Notes: a model not told the origin generated them from the sequence alone. A stretch of 64,000 nt of DNA from Mesorhizobium tianshanense (GCF_007830515.1 NZ_VLKT01000008.1:62001-126000); one strand, 5' to 3'; positions 1-10,767 are shown, numbered from the stretch's first letter. Translations and numbers: made by a program.

Positions 1-898
1 CGACCAGCCGATTGCCCGTATCCTTGCTCTGGAGATAGAGCTTTTGCGGGAGGATCGCACGGACGCTGCCGGACGCAACGGCAGCAAGCGCGCTCTGCGC
101 GACTTGCGCTCCATAGTCGGCAAGATCACCGTCGCCGAGGCCGTTGAGCGTCCCGAACGGAATGTCGACAATGATCGGATTGTCGTTAGCGCTCAATGTG
201 GCGATGTTCGAGGCAAGCGTTGCCGGCGCCATCAGCCCGCCGCCGGACGCGACCGGCCTCGTCGAGCTCAATGGAGACGCAAATGTGTTGACCAGGCCGG
301 TTTCGGTCGTCCAGTAGCCACCGTCGGCCGGCTGTAGCATGATTGTGTCCTCGATGCCGCCCGAAAGTCGAATGACCGAACGGATTCCCGAGGCACGCAG
401 GGAGGCACCATCCTGAAGGGAACGCAGCGGCGAGTTGGTGGTCAGGCTCAAAGCCGTTATCACGGCTTGAGACTGATATCTCTGATACTCGTTGATCAGA
501 TGGGAAAACGCGGCCTGGATGTCGCTGCCCTGGCGAAGCTGGAGATAGGGGTCTCCGGACACGAGCGTGTCGGCGTGGATGCCAAGTTCGATGCCGTCTG
601 GATTGAGCGCGATTGCCTGGCGAAGCCAGCGGGCCAGTTCCGAATGGTAGTCCAGTGCCTGCCCTGCTGCATCGACCGGCGCGACTGTCAGCGTGACGGG
701 CACCTTGCGGGTCAGGAACGAGGCGACAAGCCCTGCGAGCCTGCCCGGCTGTGCGCTGGCGCCTACATTGCTGATCGTGACGATGACCGGGTTGGGCAAG
801 GGTTCGCTGGCCGCAGCCTTCGAAAGGCCTTTGTTTGCGACCGCCAGCAGCGGCATGCTCAGTGCACCAAGAAGAGCGGAGCGTCGCGTCATGTTCAT
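1..898 (-). CDS. Exported protein, C-terminus cut by the window edge
   Basis: An open frame runs off the left edge. The start at 898 is preceded by a good GGGAGGT ribosome site that lies inside the end of the upstream glycosyltransferase gene; an in-frame ATG at 892 is possible. The product begins MNMTRRSALLGALSMPLL, a twin-arginine-like basic start followed by a hydrophobic stretch, so export is likely. The mature part begins with a beta-strand-rich segment (NPVIVTISNVG, then KVPVTLTVAPVDAAG, then GIELGIHADTL) that faintly recalls a NodB/polysaccharide-deacetylase-like barrel, but I see no firm catalytic motif. As the third gene of a GT2/SDR operon it probably acts on a cell-surface polysaccharide. 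The function remains unassigned. Confidence 0.7.
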   Translation of the reverse strand, partial: MNMTRRSALLGALSMPLLAVANKGLSKAAASEPLPNPVIVTISNVGASAQPGRLAGLVASFLTRKVPVTLTVAPVDAAGQALDYHSELARWLRQAIALNPDGIELGIHADTLVSGDPYLQLRQGSDIQAAFSHLINEYQRYQSQAVITALSLTTNSPLRSLQDGASLRASGIRSVIRLSGGIEDTIMLQPADGGYWTTETGLVNTFASPLSSTRPVASGGGLMAPATLASNIATLSANDNPIIVDIPFGTLNGLGDGDLADYGAQVAQSALAAVASGSVRAILPQKLYLQSKDTGNRLV

Positions 899-900
899 TT

Positions 901-2172
901 TTACCTCCCGATGGAAACGATTCCCGCATAGCGCTCCGGACTGATCCAGCGGCCATCCGACTTGGCGGAAAACGACTTGAACAATGCCCGCAGGAAAAGC
1001 GCCGCATCGAGAAGCCGAATTACTGGAAACGCGACGCCATAGACGAGCAAACTCGGTCGACATTCGATGATCGAGACAACAATAGTGAGCGTGTAGTCGA
1101 AGGCGAGAAACAGGACCAGCAGACCGAGCGGCGACACGGGACGCATCGCGAGTTCACTGAGCGAGATTGCCGGCATCTCGAGACTGGTCACCAGATAAAG
1201 GAGCGCCGCAAACGGCAGGCTCAGAGCGAATATGGAAATGACAAGCAGTTCCGCCAGCAGGCCACCCAGGGACAGCCAAAAGCGGCTGGGCCAAAATCCG
1301 TGGCGCCATACGGTCTGCCAGAAACCGAGATACCAGCGTTGAACCTGCTTGCGATAGTCGTTCAGGCTGAACGGGTCCTCCGACCAGCATCGCGCCTTGG
1401 GCGAATAGGCAACGCGACCCAGCCGCTTATGCTGAACCTCGAAGGTCATGTTGAAATCTTCGATGACGAGGCCAGGAGCGGTGATGTCGATCTGGCGCAA
1501 GGCGCTGGTACGATAGACGCTGGCGAAACCGGGCGCGATATAGCTCACATTTGTCCATTTCCACGATTGCCCATACTGGAACGCCGTCTGCAGGATCCGG
1601 TAGAGACGCGTCCTGTATGCCGCATAGAGCATGTCCATGCCGAGCCTGCGCTGGTCACGCCAGCGCGACAGCACGTGACCTGCGACGACGGCCACCTTCG
1701 GGTCGTTGAACAGAGGCAATGCGTGCTCGAAATAGTGCTGGTCGATCTCTGAATCCGCGTCCTGGATCAGCACCGCCTCGTAGCGATCGCAGAGACGATA
1801 GTTGCGTATCGCCTTGTCGATCGCCTTGGCCTTGCCTGCATTTGGCTGAATGTCGAGCACCCTGCAGCCATGTGCGCGTGCGATGGCGACGGTGCGGTCG
1901 CGCGATCCATCGCTGGCGACATAGATCTGTCTTGCCGGAATGACGGCCGTCAGCGCCTTTATACATTTGGGAAGGGCAATTTCTTCGTTGTGCGCCGGGA
2001 TGACCACGGCGACATCGGAGATGCCGATTGCCGACCGACCGCCGATTTTTGAGGGCGAGCCGATTTCGCTGATAAACCTGATCATGCCGACCATGCACCA
2101 GAATGCGATGTTGACCCCAAGCGAAGCACTGAGGAGCATCATCGTGAGGTTCACGGCGACGGTCTCCGTCAT
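901..2172 (-). CDS. Processive GT2-family glycosyltransferase, membrane-bound
   Basis: The 423-residue protein has an N-terminal membrane segment (about residues 8-32) and a GT-A domain with the order expected of processive GT2 enzymes such as NodC, cellulose and hyaluronan synthases. VVIPAHNEE lies near residue 56, SDGS at 87-90, DAD at 138-140, VIED at 236-239 and QVQRW at 276-280. Three further hydrophobic segments follow (about 298-400). It should polymerise or transfer an activated sugar at the inner membrane. It overlaps the upstream SDR gene by four bases, so the two are co-translated; the sugar cannot be read from the sequence. Confidence 0.9.
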   Translation of the reverse strand: MTETVAVNLTMMLLSASLGVNIAFWCMVGMIRFISEIGSPSKIGGRSAIGISDVAVVIPAHNEEIALPKCIKALTAVIPARQIYVASDGSRDRTVAIARAHGCRVLDIQPNAGKAKAIDKAIRNYRLCDRYEAVLIQDADSEIDQHYFEHALPLFNDPKVAVVAGHVLSRWRDQRRLGMDMLYAAYRTRLYRILQTAFQYGQSWKWTNVSYIAPGFASVYRTSALRQIDITAPGLVIEDFNMTFEVQHKRLGRVAYSPKARCWSEDPFSLNDYRKQVQRWYLGFWQTVWRHGFWPSRFWLSLGGLLAELLVISIFALSLPFAALLYLVTSLEMPAISLSELAMRPVSPLGLLVLFLAFDYTLTIVVSIIECRPSLLVYGVAFPVIRLLDAALFLRALFKSFSAKSDGRWISPERYAGIVSIGR

Positions 2173-3251
2173 GGCGAGACACGTCGTGCGCGATGGCGAT
2201 CGGCGGCGGGAGACTGGCGATGTCCAGCAAAGGCAAGGCGATCGAGGGAGGCGCCATTCATCCCGATATGACAGGTTTCAGTCGCGGCCAGGAAATTCCG
2301 GTAGCTCTGGCGGATACCGTCAGCGAGCGAAATCCGCTGGCGCCAGCCTAGCGCCTGTATCTTGGCGGTGTCGGGCCAGCGGCCGTGATGGTCTGCCGTG
2401 AAATGCTTCTCGAAAACGGCGCTGCCACTTAGTCCTGTTACCGCTCTCACCAGTTCGAACAGTTCGCAAATTGTGATCTGGTCAACGCCGCCGATGTTGT
2501 AGACCTCGGCACTGACGCCTCTTTCCATCACCGTCAACAGGCCGTCGACAAGATCGTCGACATGCAGGAAAGTGCGGGTTTGCGCGCCGTCGCCGTAAAT
2601 CGGCACCGGCTGCTGGGCGATGAGATGCGAAAACATCTGCGGGACGACGCGCTTGTCTTCCGGCGACATTCCAGGACCATAGGTGTTGAAAATGCGCACG
2701 ATTCGAACGTTGAGATCGTACTTGCGGCCCCAGAAGCAGGTAAGCGCCTCGCCGAAGCGCTTGCCCTCCTCATAGGGGCTGCGCGGGCCGACCGGATCAA
2801 CCTTTCCGACATAGCTCTCCGGTTGAGGAAATATCTCCGGGTCGCCATACGCTTCCGCCGTGCTGGCAAAAAGATATCTGGCGTTTGATCGACGCGCCAC
2901 CTTCAGAAGGTTCAGCGATCCAAGGGACGAGGTCATCAACATTTCCTCGCCAAGCAGCGCTATGTTGGGAACGCCCGTCGGGCAGGCCAGATTGTAGATG
3001 TGGCTGTAGCGGCGACGCAGCAGCCGGTTGCAGGAACCGGAATCGGCGATGTCGAGCTTCGTGAACCGAAAATTCGGGTATCGGGCAAGGTCCGCGACAT
3101 TGGCTTTTCGACCGGTCGAGAAATTGTCGACGCAATCTACAGATACGCCCTGTTCAAGAAGACGGCGCGCAAGATTAGTTCCCAAAAACCCTGCCCCGCC
3201 CGCGACCAGACACCTGATCTCTTTGGCTTCATAAGTATTCATGCGAGCCAT
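2169..3251 (-). CDS. Extended SDR, UDP-glucuronate decarboxylase (UDP-xylose synthase)-like
   Basis: The frame opens as far as 3284, but upstream codons read as non-coding, so ATG at 3251 (MARMNTYEAKEIRC) is chosen; ATG at 3242 is also possible. The Rossmann motif GGAGFLGTNL is near the N-terminus, TAEAYGDPE carries the conserved acid of UXS enzymes, and the catalytic YxxxK is SPYEEGKR. The resemblance to UDP-glucuronate decarboxylases (conserved EVYGDP-like and EGKR blocks) is strong, giving UDP-xylose as the likely product. The last 30 or so residues look atypical and rich in Arg and His. It heads the minus-strand polysaccharide operon and shares four bases with the GT2 gene. Confidence 0.82.
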   Translation of the reverse strand: MARMNTYEAKEIRCLVAGGAGFLGTNLARRLLEQGVSVDCVDNFSTGRKANVADLARYPNFRFTKLDIADSGSCNRLLRRRYSHIYNLACPTGVPNIALLGEEMLMTSSLGSLNLLKVARRSNARYLFASTAEAYGDPEIFPQPESYVGKVDPVGPRSPYEEGKRFGEALTCFWGRKYDLNVRIVRIFNTYGPGMSPEDKRVVPQMFSHLIAQQPVPIYGDGAQTRTFLHVDDLVDGLLTVMERGVSAEVYNIGGVDQITICELFELVRAVTGLSGSAVFEKHFTADHHGRWPDTAKIQALGWRQRISLADGIRQSYRNFLAATETCHIGMNGASLDRLAFAGHRQSPAADRHRARRVSP

Positions 3252-3701
3252 CGATCCCAGCATTGAGCACGAAGGAGATCGCACTCAATCGTTGCGTGCT
3301 TTTCGAATGAGAAGAACATTTCCACAGGCAGCGCAACTGATCGTTAACGATATAGTCAACGACTGTGGTTAATTATCGCATTGTAATTATTGTATTTTTT
3401 GGACACTCGGCTTTTTATATGAGCTATCTTGCAACAAACATGTTCGAAAATGGCACATGTTGATAGCTTGACAAAGCGGTGGCGCTATCGCAGCCGAAAT
3501 CACGGTTTCCCACCTCTTGGGCCTTTGCGCCGAGCAAATTGCGTTCAAGAATTGAATTGGCACAAAGGTTGCGATCTGCCCTGCAAGTACAAAGCGCGAT
3601 GCCGAACAGCTTGTGAGGTTGACGGATCGTCTGTCGCGACTCGCAAAACGTAAGAATACAGTACCGAAAGACCTTCGGCTGTATAGGGTGGGAGACGCAA
3701 A
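3252..3701. promoter_or_regulatory. AT-rich divergent promoter region with a nested inverted repeat
   Basis: This 450-base gap separates the divergent SDR and UDP-sugar dehydrogenase genes and is clearly more AT-rich than its flanks (3340-3440). An inverted repeat spans 3422-3468: outer arms AGCTATC (3422-3428) and GATAGCT (3462-3468), inner arms AACATGT (3437-3443) and ACATGTT (3455-3461), with eight extra bases on the left. It could bind a regulator controlling both operons. I found no convincing -35/-10 pair and no protein-coding frame with a believable composition. Confidence 0.4.
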
Positions 3702-5051
3702 ATGACCATTCTGGTCGATCGCAGTCGGGGAGCGACCCTTCTTTCAAAATTAGAGGCTCGAACGGCCACGATCGGCATCGTCGGGCTTGGCTATGTCGGC
3801 CTGCCCCTGGCGGCCGCGACTGCCCGCGCTGGGTTCAGGGTCATCGGTTTCGACGCGGATCATACCAAGGTTGAAAAGCTGAAAACCGGCCGGTCCTACA
3901 TCGGCGCGGTAACCGACGAAGCGCTTCAGGCCATGATGGCAGGTGGAGCATTCAGGCCGACATTTGATTTCGCGGACTTCGCGCAATGCGACGTCCTGGC
4001 GATCTGTGTTCCGACGCCGCTCACCAAGCAGCGTGAGCCTGATCTTTCCTTTGTCGAAAGCACGACGCGCGCCATCGCCGGACATTTGCGCAAGGATCAA
4101 CTGATCGTGCTCGAATCCACGACTTATCCGGGCACGACCGACGAGGTGATGAAACCGATCCTCGAGGCGAGCGGATACAAGTCCGGTCGCGACTTTTTCC
4201 TCGGATACTCGCCTGAGCGGGAAGATCCGGGCAGCACCGGTTTCGAGACCGCCACCATTCCGAAGGTTGTGGCAGGAGACGGCCCGGCCGCAGCCAGGCT
4301 GGTGGCGCAATTCTACGGCACGATCATCGACAAGGTTGTGCCGGTTTCAAGCATCAAGGTCGCAGAGGTGGTAAAGCTGACGGAAAACATTTTCCGCGCG
4401 GTCAATATCGCTCTGGTCAACGAATTGAAGGTCATCTACGGCGCCATGGGGATCGACATCTGGGAGGTGATCGAGGCCGCGAAGACCAAGCCGTTCGGTT
4501 ACATGCCCTTCTATCCGGGGCCTGGGCTTGGTGGCCACTGCATACCGATCGATCCATTTTACCTGACCTGGAAATCGCGCGAGTTCGAAGTCTCGACAAA
4601 ATTCATCGAGCTCGCCGGCGAGATCAACGTGTCGATGCCGCATTATGTCATGTCAAAGCTGACTGAGGCGCTGGATACGCGGCTGGGCCTGCCTCTGAGC
4701 CAGGCGGCTATCCTGATCGTCGGTGTCGCCTACAAGAAAAATGTCTCCGATGTTCGTGAAAGCCCGGCATTGAAGCTGATCGAGCTGCTGGAATCGCGCA
4801 CGGCCGACATCGCCTATCACGACCCGTATGTCGCCCGCATCCCGAAGACGCGCAAACACCCACGACTGGCTGGAAAAGACTGCATCCGGCTCAGTCGCGA
4901 TTCCATCGGCGCCTATGATGCGGTTGTGATCGTTACCGACCATGACGGCATCGACTACGGGCTTATCGCAAACCATTCGCGGCTGATAATCGACACGCGC
5001 AATGCGATGCAACGCAATGGCATCGTATGTGACCGCGTCGTGAAGGCTTAG
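3702..5051 (+). CDS. UDP-sugar 6-dehydrogenase of the UDP-GlcNAc/ManNAc (WbpA/TviB/WecC) type
   Basis: The 449-residue enzyme should oxidise the C6 hydroxyl of a UDP-hexose (probably UDP-N-acetylhexosamine) to a uronate with NAD. The N-terminal Rossmann motif is IGIVGLGYVGLPLAAA (residues 24-39), the family signature VPTPL sits near 107, the catalytic Cys is in GGHCIPIDP (about 276), and the C-terminal UDP-binding domain begins near GVAYKKNVSDVRESP. Length and motif order match WbpA/TviB-type enzymes better than UDP-glucose dehydrogenases. A GGGAG ribosome site precedes the ATG. It faces away from the polysaccharide operon and probably feeds precursor to it or to another surface glycan. Confidence 0.88.
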   Translation: MTILVDRSRGATLLSKLEARTATIGIVGLGYVGLPLAAATARAGFRVIGFDADHTKVEKLKTGRSYIGAVTDEALQAMMAGGAFRPTFDFADFAQCDVLAICVPTPLTKQREPDLSFVESTTRAIAGHLRKDQLIVLESTTYPGTTDEVMKPILEASGYKSGRDFFLGYSPEREDPGSTGFETATIPKVVAGDGPAAARLVAQFYGTIIDKVVPVSSIKVAEVVKLTENIFRAVNIALVNELKVIYGAMGIDIWEVIEAAKTKPFGYMPFYPGPGLGGHCIPIDPFYLTWKSREFEVSTKFIELAGEINVSMPHYVMSKLTEALDTRLGLPLSQAAILIVGVAYKKNVSDVRESPALKLIELLESRTADIAYHDPYVARIPKTRKHPRLAGKDCIRLSRDSIGAYDAVVIVTDHDGIDYGLIANHSRLIIDTRNAMQRNGIVCDRVVKA

Positions 5052-5083
5052 GTCGGTCCGAAAGCCGACAGGCGGGGCACAAT

Positions 5084-6670
5084 CTATCTGATCCCGTCCA
5101 GCACCTGCCTTTGCCGGTGCATCTCGAGGAATACCCGGTAGTCGCGGTCGAACCGGCCGCTAGCAGCCGGATTTGACGTTCGCTGCCTGCCGCCCTGCTG
5201 CATGGCGACGCAAGCGGCGTTCAAGTCGGGGAAGAGCCCGGCGGCGGTCGCGGCGACCATGCCGGTGCCGAGCAGCACCGCCTCGTCGGCCAACGGCTCG
5301 ACCACCGTGCAGCCGGTGGCGTCGGCATAGAGCTCCATCAACAGCGGGTTCTTGGTGTGGCCGCCGGTGACATGAAGCGTGTCGATCAGATAGCCGTTCT
5401 GGTTCAGTGCTTCCAGCACATGGCGTACGCCCAGCGCGATGCTTATGGCGGTCCGCCAGTAAAGCTTGCACAGGCTGTCGAAGGAGGAATCCAGCGTCAG
5501 TCCGCTGATGACGCCGACGGCATGCGGGTCGGCGAGCGGCGAGCGGTTGCCGTGGAAGTCCGGCAGCACATACAGCCTTCCGGCAAGATCTTCGCCCTCG
5601 ATGGCGCGCAGTTCGGCGACACGCCGGGCGATCCTGGCGTGCATGGCGGCGTCCGGTTCACCGCCAGCGCCATGCCAGCGGATGATGTGGTCGAGTAACG
5701 CGCCGGTGGCCGACTGACCGCCTTCCGACAGCCAAAGCCTGGGAAGCGCGGCACCATAATACGGGCCCCAGACGCCGGCAAAAGGTTGCGGATCGGGCGA
5801 CATCGCCATGACGCAGCTCGACGTGCCGGCGATCAGCGCCAGATGCCGGCCGATGTTGGTTTCGTCGCCGGCAAAGCCGCCGAGCACACCGAGCGCGCCG
5901 GCATAGGCGTCGATGACGCCGGCGCCGACCCGGCATTTTTCCGTGAGGCCAAGCTCAGCCGCTGCTTGCGAACTCAGCCGGCCGATATCGGTACCGACCG
6001 GGCTGGCCTTCGCCGGCAGATTGCCATGCTCGAAAAGGTCGCCGAGGCCGACGGTTTCGAAGAAATCGCGCCGCCAGCCGGTTTCCTCATGCGCCAGATA
6101 GGTCCATTTGGCGGTCAGCGTACATTGCGAACGGGCGAGCGAGCCGGTCGCCTTCCAGGTAAGGAAGTCGGTGAGATCGAATAGATAGCCGGCTTCATTC
6201 CATGTCTGCGGCAGATTGCGCCTTAGCCACATCAGCTTCGGCGTCGCCATTTCCGGCGACATGACGCCGCCGACATAGTCGAGCACGGCATGGCCGCTTG
6301 CGGTGCATTCATCGGCCTCGGCAATGGCGCGGTGATCGAGCCAGACGATGGTGTCCCAGCGCCTTTCGCCCGACACCGATACGCTGAGCTGGCCACCATC
6401 CCTGCCCCGCACCACCAGCGAGCAGGTGGCGTCGAAGGAGATGCCGACAATGTCGTCCGCCGCGACGCCGGCCTGTTCGCGGGCGGTGCGCACGGCAACG
6501 CACACCGCCGACCAGATATCCTGCGAATCGTGCTCGGCGTGATCGGCCTTCGGCCGGTTCATGGCGATCGGGTGCTCGGCGCGGCCAAGCAACGTGCCTC
6601 TGGTGTCGAGAATACCCGCACGGGCGCTCCCGGTGCCGACATCGACCGCGCAAACGAAACTTTTCGTCAA
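5084..6670 (-). CDS. FGGY-family carbohydrate kinase (ribulokinase-like)
   Basis: The 528-residue protein begins with the FGGY phosphate-binding motif DVGTGSARAG (residues 10-19) and keeps the second-domain motif GGHTKNPLLMELYADATG. Length and the ISFDATCSLVV block place it with the D-ribulokinase/L-ribulokinase-like branch. It is the last gene of the polyol operon and should phosphorylate the ketose made by the mannitol/sorbitol dehydrogenases, or another pentulose. The start is TTG at 6670 with CAGGA upstream, overlapping the HAD stop codon by four bases. The exact sugar is inferred only from context. Confidence 0.88.
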   Translation of the reverse strand: MTKSFVCAVDVGTGSARAGILDTRGTLLGRAEHPIAMNRPKADHAEHDSQDIWSAVCVAVRTAREQAGVAADDIVGISFDATCSLVVRGRDGGQLSVSVSGERRWDTIVWLDHRAIAEADECTASGHAVLDYVGGVMSPEMATPKLMWLRRNLPQTWNEAGYLFDLTDFLTWKATGSLARSQCTLTAKWTYLAHEETGWRRDFFETVGLGDLFEHGNLPAKASPVGTDIGRLSSQAAAELGLTEKCRVGAGVIDAYAGALGVLGGFAGDETNIGRHLALIAGTSSCVMAMSPDPQPFAGVWGPYYGAALPRLWLSEGGQSATGALLDHIIRWHGAGGEPDAAMHARIARRVAELRAIEGEDLAGRLYVLPDFHGNRSPLADPHAVGVISGLTLDSSFDSLCKLYWRTAISIALGVRHVLEALNQNGYLIDTLHVTGGHTKNPLLMELYADATGCTVVEPLADEAVLLGTGMVAATAAGLFPDLNAACVAMQQGGRQRTSNPAASGRFDRDYRVFLEMHRQRQVLDGIR

Positions 6671-7350
6671 GGTGTTCCTGCTCTCGCTCCCAGGCCTGCA
6701 ATCAAATCGGGCAATTGCAGCATGTCAGCGAATATAAAGTCCGGCTCACTCGACGCAAGCCGCGCTTTCAATGCCGGGTTGCCGGCATGCGAGCCGCCGG
6801 TGAAGGCAAGGACGCGCATGCCCGCCGCCCGCGCCGCCGCGACGCCAGCCGGACTGTCCTCGACGACGAGACAATTTTGCGGCGTAGCTCCCATCCTGGT
6901 GGCTGCATGGAGAAAGAGGTCCGGCGCCGGCTTGCCCCGTTCGACCATTGCAGCGCTGAACAGATGCGGCTCCAGCAGCCCGAGCAGACCGGTGATGTCG
7001 AGCGCATAGCGGATGCGGTCCAGCGTGCCGGAGGAGGCGACGCAGCATGGCATGACAAGCCTCGGCAGAACCTGCCCGATGCCGGGGATCGGTTTCAGCT
7101 CCTCGCGAAATTTGCGCATGAGCTCGGCGCGCATCTCGCTCAGATGCCCGTCGGTGATATCAAGCCCGAACTCGCGGCCGAGGATTTCGCGGACGCTTTT
7201 CATGCTCTTGCCAAGGAAATGCTCATAGGCGGTCTCCTCGCTGATCGTGCCGCCGGCGAGGGCGATCATGCCGAGCAGCGCCGCTACTGACAGCGCCTCG
7301 CTGTCGACCAGCACGCCGTCGCAGTCGAAAATGACCAGGTCAGGCGTCAT
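6667..7350 (-). CDS. HAD-superfamily sugar-phosphate phosphatase
   Basis: The 227-residue protein carries HAD motif I DCDGVLVDSE (residues 9-18), motif II around ASSG, motif III K in ERGKPAPD, and motif IV VVEDSPAGV. The helical cap between motifs I and II is of the beta-phosphoglucomutase/YcjU/GPP type. It overlaps the kinase gene by four bases, so it is part of the polyol operon and may remove phosphate from excess or side-product sugar phosphates. The substrate is not readable. Confidence 0.88.
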   Translation of the reverse strand: MTPDLVIFDCDGVLVDSEALSVAALLGMIALAGGTISEETAYEHFLGKSMKSVREILGREFGLDITDGHLSEMRAELMRKFREELKPIPGIGQVLPRLVMPCCVASSGTLDRIRYALDITGLLGLLEPHLFSAAMVERGKPAPDLFLHAATRMGATPQNCLVVEDSPAGVAAARAAGMRVLAFTGGSHAGNPALKARLASSEPDFIFADMLQLPDLIAGLGARAGTP

Positions 7351-7394
7351 TGCGGGGCCTTCATGGGCGAGGCTTCATGGGCATCGAGCCGATT

Positions 7395-8873
7395 TCAGAG
7401 ATCGTCGGCGAGATAGCGCGCCAGGGTCGCGCGCGCGCCGTCCGCCCAGAGCGCCTTGAGCGCATGGGCGAAGGCTTCGACAAACGGCGCCGAGCGACCG
7501 ACATCGCCATAGATGTCCTCCATCGCAAGCCAGGCGGCAGGCGCTTCCTTCGCCGCTTTTGCCGTCGTCTGCAGCCGGTCCCAGCTCGGATCGTTGGGTT
7601 CGATGACGGCGCCGCTGTCCGTCGTGCCGAAGCAATAGCGGCACCAAAGTGCCGATTCCAGCGCCAGGCCGGCGACGCTTTTACCGGCCTTCAGCCGGTC
7701 GGCGATGGTCGGGATGATGAATTTCGGCTGGCGGTTGGAGCCGTCGAGGCAAAGCCTGCGGATCGTGTCACCGATCTTCGGATTGGAGAAGCGGTGCTCG
7801 ATGAGCTGATAATAATCCTCCAGCACGGTGTCCGGCACCGGCGGCACGGTCGGAATGATCTCGACATGCTCCAGCTTGGCGAGAAAGCCGCGCACCAGCG
7901 GCTCCTGCATCGCCTCGTGGACGAAATGGATGTCCATCAGTCCCGCGGGATAGGCGATGGTCGCATGACCGCCATTGAGGATGCGTATCTTCATGACCTC
8001 GTAGGGCGCGACATCGCTGACGAACTGCACGCCGACCTTCTCCAGTGGCGGCCGGCCGTCGGTGAAATGATCCTCAAGCACCCATTGCCTGAACGGCTCG
8101 CAGAACACCGGCCAATTGTCGTCGAGGCCGAATTCGCTCGACAGAATGCCGCGCTCGCGGTCGGTGGTGGCGGGCGTGATGCGGTCGACCATGCCGTTCG
8201 GAAAGGCGACGTTCTCGCTTACCCAGGTCGCCAAATCCTCATCGATCAGCCGGGCGAGACCGATGACGCCGTCCGAGGTGACATGGCCATTGTGGGGGAT
8301 GTTATCACAGGACATGATCGTGAAGGGCACGATGCCGTCTTCGCGGCGGCGCATCAGCCCGGCGAGGATGATGCCGAAGACGGTCTTCGGCATTGCTCCC
8401 GGCTCGGCATCCGCGACGATATCGGGATGGGTTGGATTGAACACACCCGACGCCGGGTCGATGAAATAGCCGCCCTCGGTGATGGTCAGCGAAACGATCC
8501 TTATCGCCGGATCGGCAAGCCGTTCTATGATCGCCACTGCGTCGCCCGGCATCAGGAAGTCGATCATGACGCCGGTGACGCGGGCGCTCATATGGCCGGT
8601 GTCCTGCTCGACCACGGTGGTCAGCCAGTCTTGTTCCTGCAGCTTGCCGCGGCCGACCTTCTCGCCCTCGAACACGCCGGCGCCGACAAGTGCCCAGTCG
8701 TGGCCGACGCCAGCATTGAACAGATCGTCGAGATAGACGGCCTGGTGCGAGCGGTGGAAATTGCCGACGCCGAAATGCACGATGCCAGCCTTGAGCGCGG
8801 CGCGATCGTATTTCGGGCCGGCCACCCTGGGGGGGAGGCTGGCGAGGATTGAAGAAGAGAGTTTCACGGTCAT
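7395..8873 (-). CDS. mtlK: Mannitol 2-dehydrogenase
   Basis: This long-chain polyol dehydrogenase oxidises D-mannitol to D-fructose with NAD. ATG at 8873 is chosen (MTVKLSSS); the frame remains open for 13 codons upstream but that stretch is the hairpin region after smoS. The N-terminal Rossmann-like segment HFGVGNFHRSHQAVYLDDL, SCDNIPHNG and KIRILNGGHATIAYPAGL, with the catalytic Lys of the family, are all present. The 492-residue length fits. It is next to smoS, as in the Sinorhizobium smo-mtlK locus. Confidence 0.92.
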   Translation of the reverse strand: MTVKLSSSILASLPPRVAGPKYDRAALKAGIVHFGVGNFHRSHQAVYLDDLFNAGVGHDWALVGAGVFEGEKVGRGKLQEQDWLTTVVEQDTGHMSARVTGVMIDFLMPGDAVAIIERLADPAIRIVSLTITEGGYFIDPASGVFNPTHPDIVADAEPGAMPKTVFGIILAGLMRRREDGIVPFTIMSCDNIPHNGHVTSDGVIGLARLIDEDLATWVSENVAFPNGMVDRITPATTDRERGILSSEFGLDDNWPVFCEPFRQWVLEDHFTDGRPPLEKVGVQFVSDVAPYEVMKIRILNGGHATIAYPAGLMDIHFVHEAMQEPLVRGFLAKLEHVEIIPTVPPVPDTVLEDYYQLIEHRFSNPKIGDTIRRLCLDGSNRQPKFIIPTIADRLKAGKSVAGLALESALWCRYCFGTTDSGAVIEPNDPSWDRLQTTAKAAKEAPAAWLAMEDIYGDVGRSAPFVEAFAHALKALWADGARATLARYLADDL

Positions 8874-8899
8874 CTGCTTTTTACCCTTTGGCGGGACGG

Positions 8900-8932
8900 C
8901 TCTTCCCCCCATGGAGGGGACAGGGGGAAGAG
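8900..8932 (-). repeat. Intercistronic hairpin between smoS and mtlK
   Basis: Perfect 10-base arms CTCTTCCCCC (8900-8909) and GGGGGAAGAG (8923-8932) enclose a 13-base loop in the 72-base gap between smoS and mtlK. No T-tract follows, so mRNA processing or stabilisation is more likely than termination. Confidence 0.6.
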
Positions 8933-8945
8933 CGCCTTCGCCCCC

Positions 8946-9712
8946 TCAACTCATCCACTGGCCGCCATCGACATTGTAGGTCTGGGCGACGATGTATTCG
9001 GCGTCCTCGCTGGCCAGGAACACCGCCATGCCGGTGAGGTCTTGCGCCGTGCCCATACGACCATAGGGCACTGCTTCGCCGACCAGCCTCTTCTTCTCGC
9101 CCTTCGGCCGGTTCTCGTACTTGGCGAACAACGAATCGACATGATCCCAATGCTCGCCATCGACGACGCCCGGCGCGATGGCATTGACGTTAATGCGGTG
9201 CTTGATCAGGTCGAGCCCGGCCGACTGGGTGAGCGAGATGACGGCCGCCTTAGTGGCGCAATAAACGCCAACCAGCGCCTCGCCGCGCCGGCCGGCCTGG
9301 CTCGCCATGTTGATGATCTTGCCGCCCTTGCCGCGGGCGATCATCGAACGGGCGGCCGCCTGCAGCATGAACAGCGTGCCGGCGACATTGACGGAAAACA
9401 ATCTGTCGTAGCTTGCCTTCGATATGTCGACGATCGGCGCCAGGTCGAACAAAGCGGCGTTGTTGATCAGAATGTCCAGTCCGCCGGTCCTTGCCTCGAC
9501 CGCCTTGACCGCCGCCTCGATCGAAGCGAGGTCGGTGACGTCCAGTTTCACGGCGTAAGCGTTGCCGCCGATCTCCGAAGCCGTCTTTTCCGCGGCTTCG
9601 AGATTGATGTCGCCGATCGCAACCGTGGCGCCCTCGCGCATATAGGCTTCGGCGAACGCCCTGCCGATGCCGCGAGCCGATCCGGTGATCAGCGCCGATT
9701 TACCTTTCAGCC

Positions 9713-9716
<4 letters not shown>
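8946..9716 (-). CDS. smoS: Sorbitol (glucitol) dehydrogenase, short-chain type
   Basis: A classical 256-residue SDR: cofactor motif TGSARGIG (11-18), NNAA near 87, catalytic Ser in NMASQAG, catalytic YCATKAA (YxxxK) and the C-terminal DGGQW. It should oxidise D-sorbitol to fructose, and galactitol in some relatives. The GTG start overlaps the smoK stop by four bases, so it is translated with the transporter ATPase. Gene order and sequence match rhizobial smoS. Confidence 0.9.
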
Positions 9717-10717
<1,001 letters not shown>

Positions 10718-10767
10718 GGTTTCCTCCCCGAGGGGTTATTGTCCGTTGTCCGTCGCCTGCGGCGGTA

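Noticed and set aside
3468..3496. TTGACA at 3468 as a promoter for the UDP-sugar dehydrogenase
   Set aside because: No acceptable -10 sequence lies 16-18 bases downstream.
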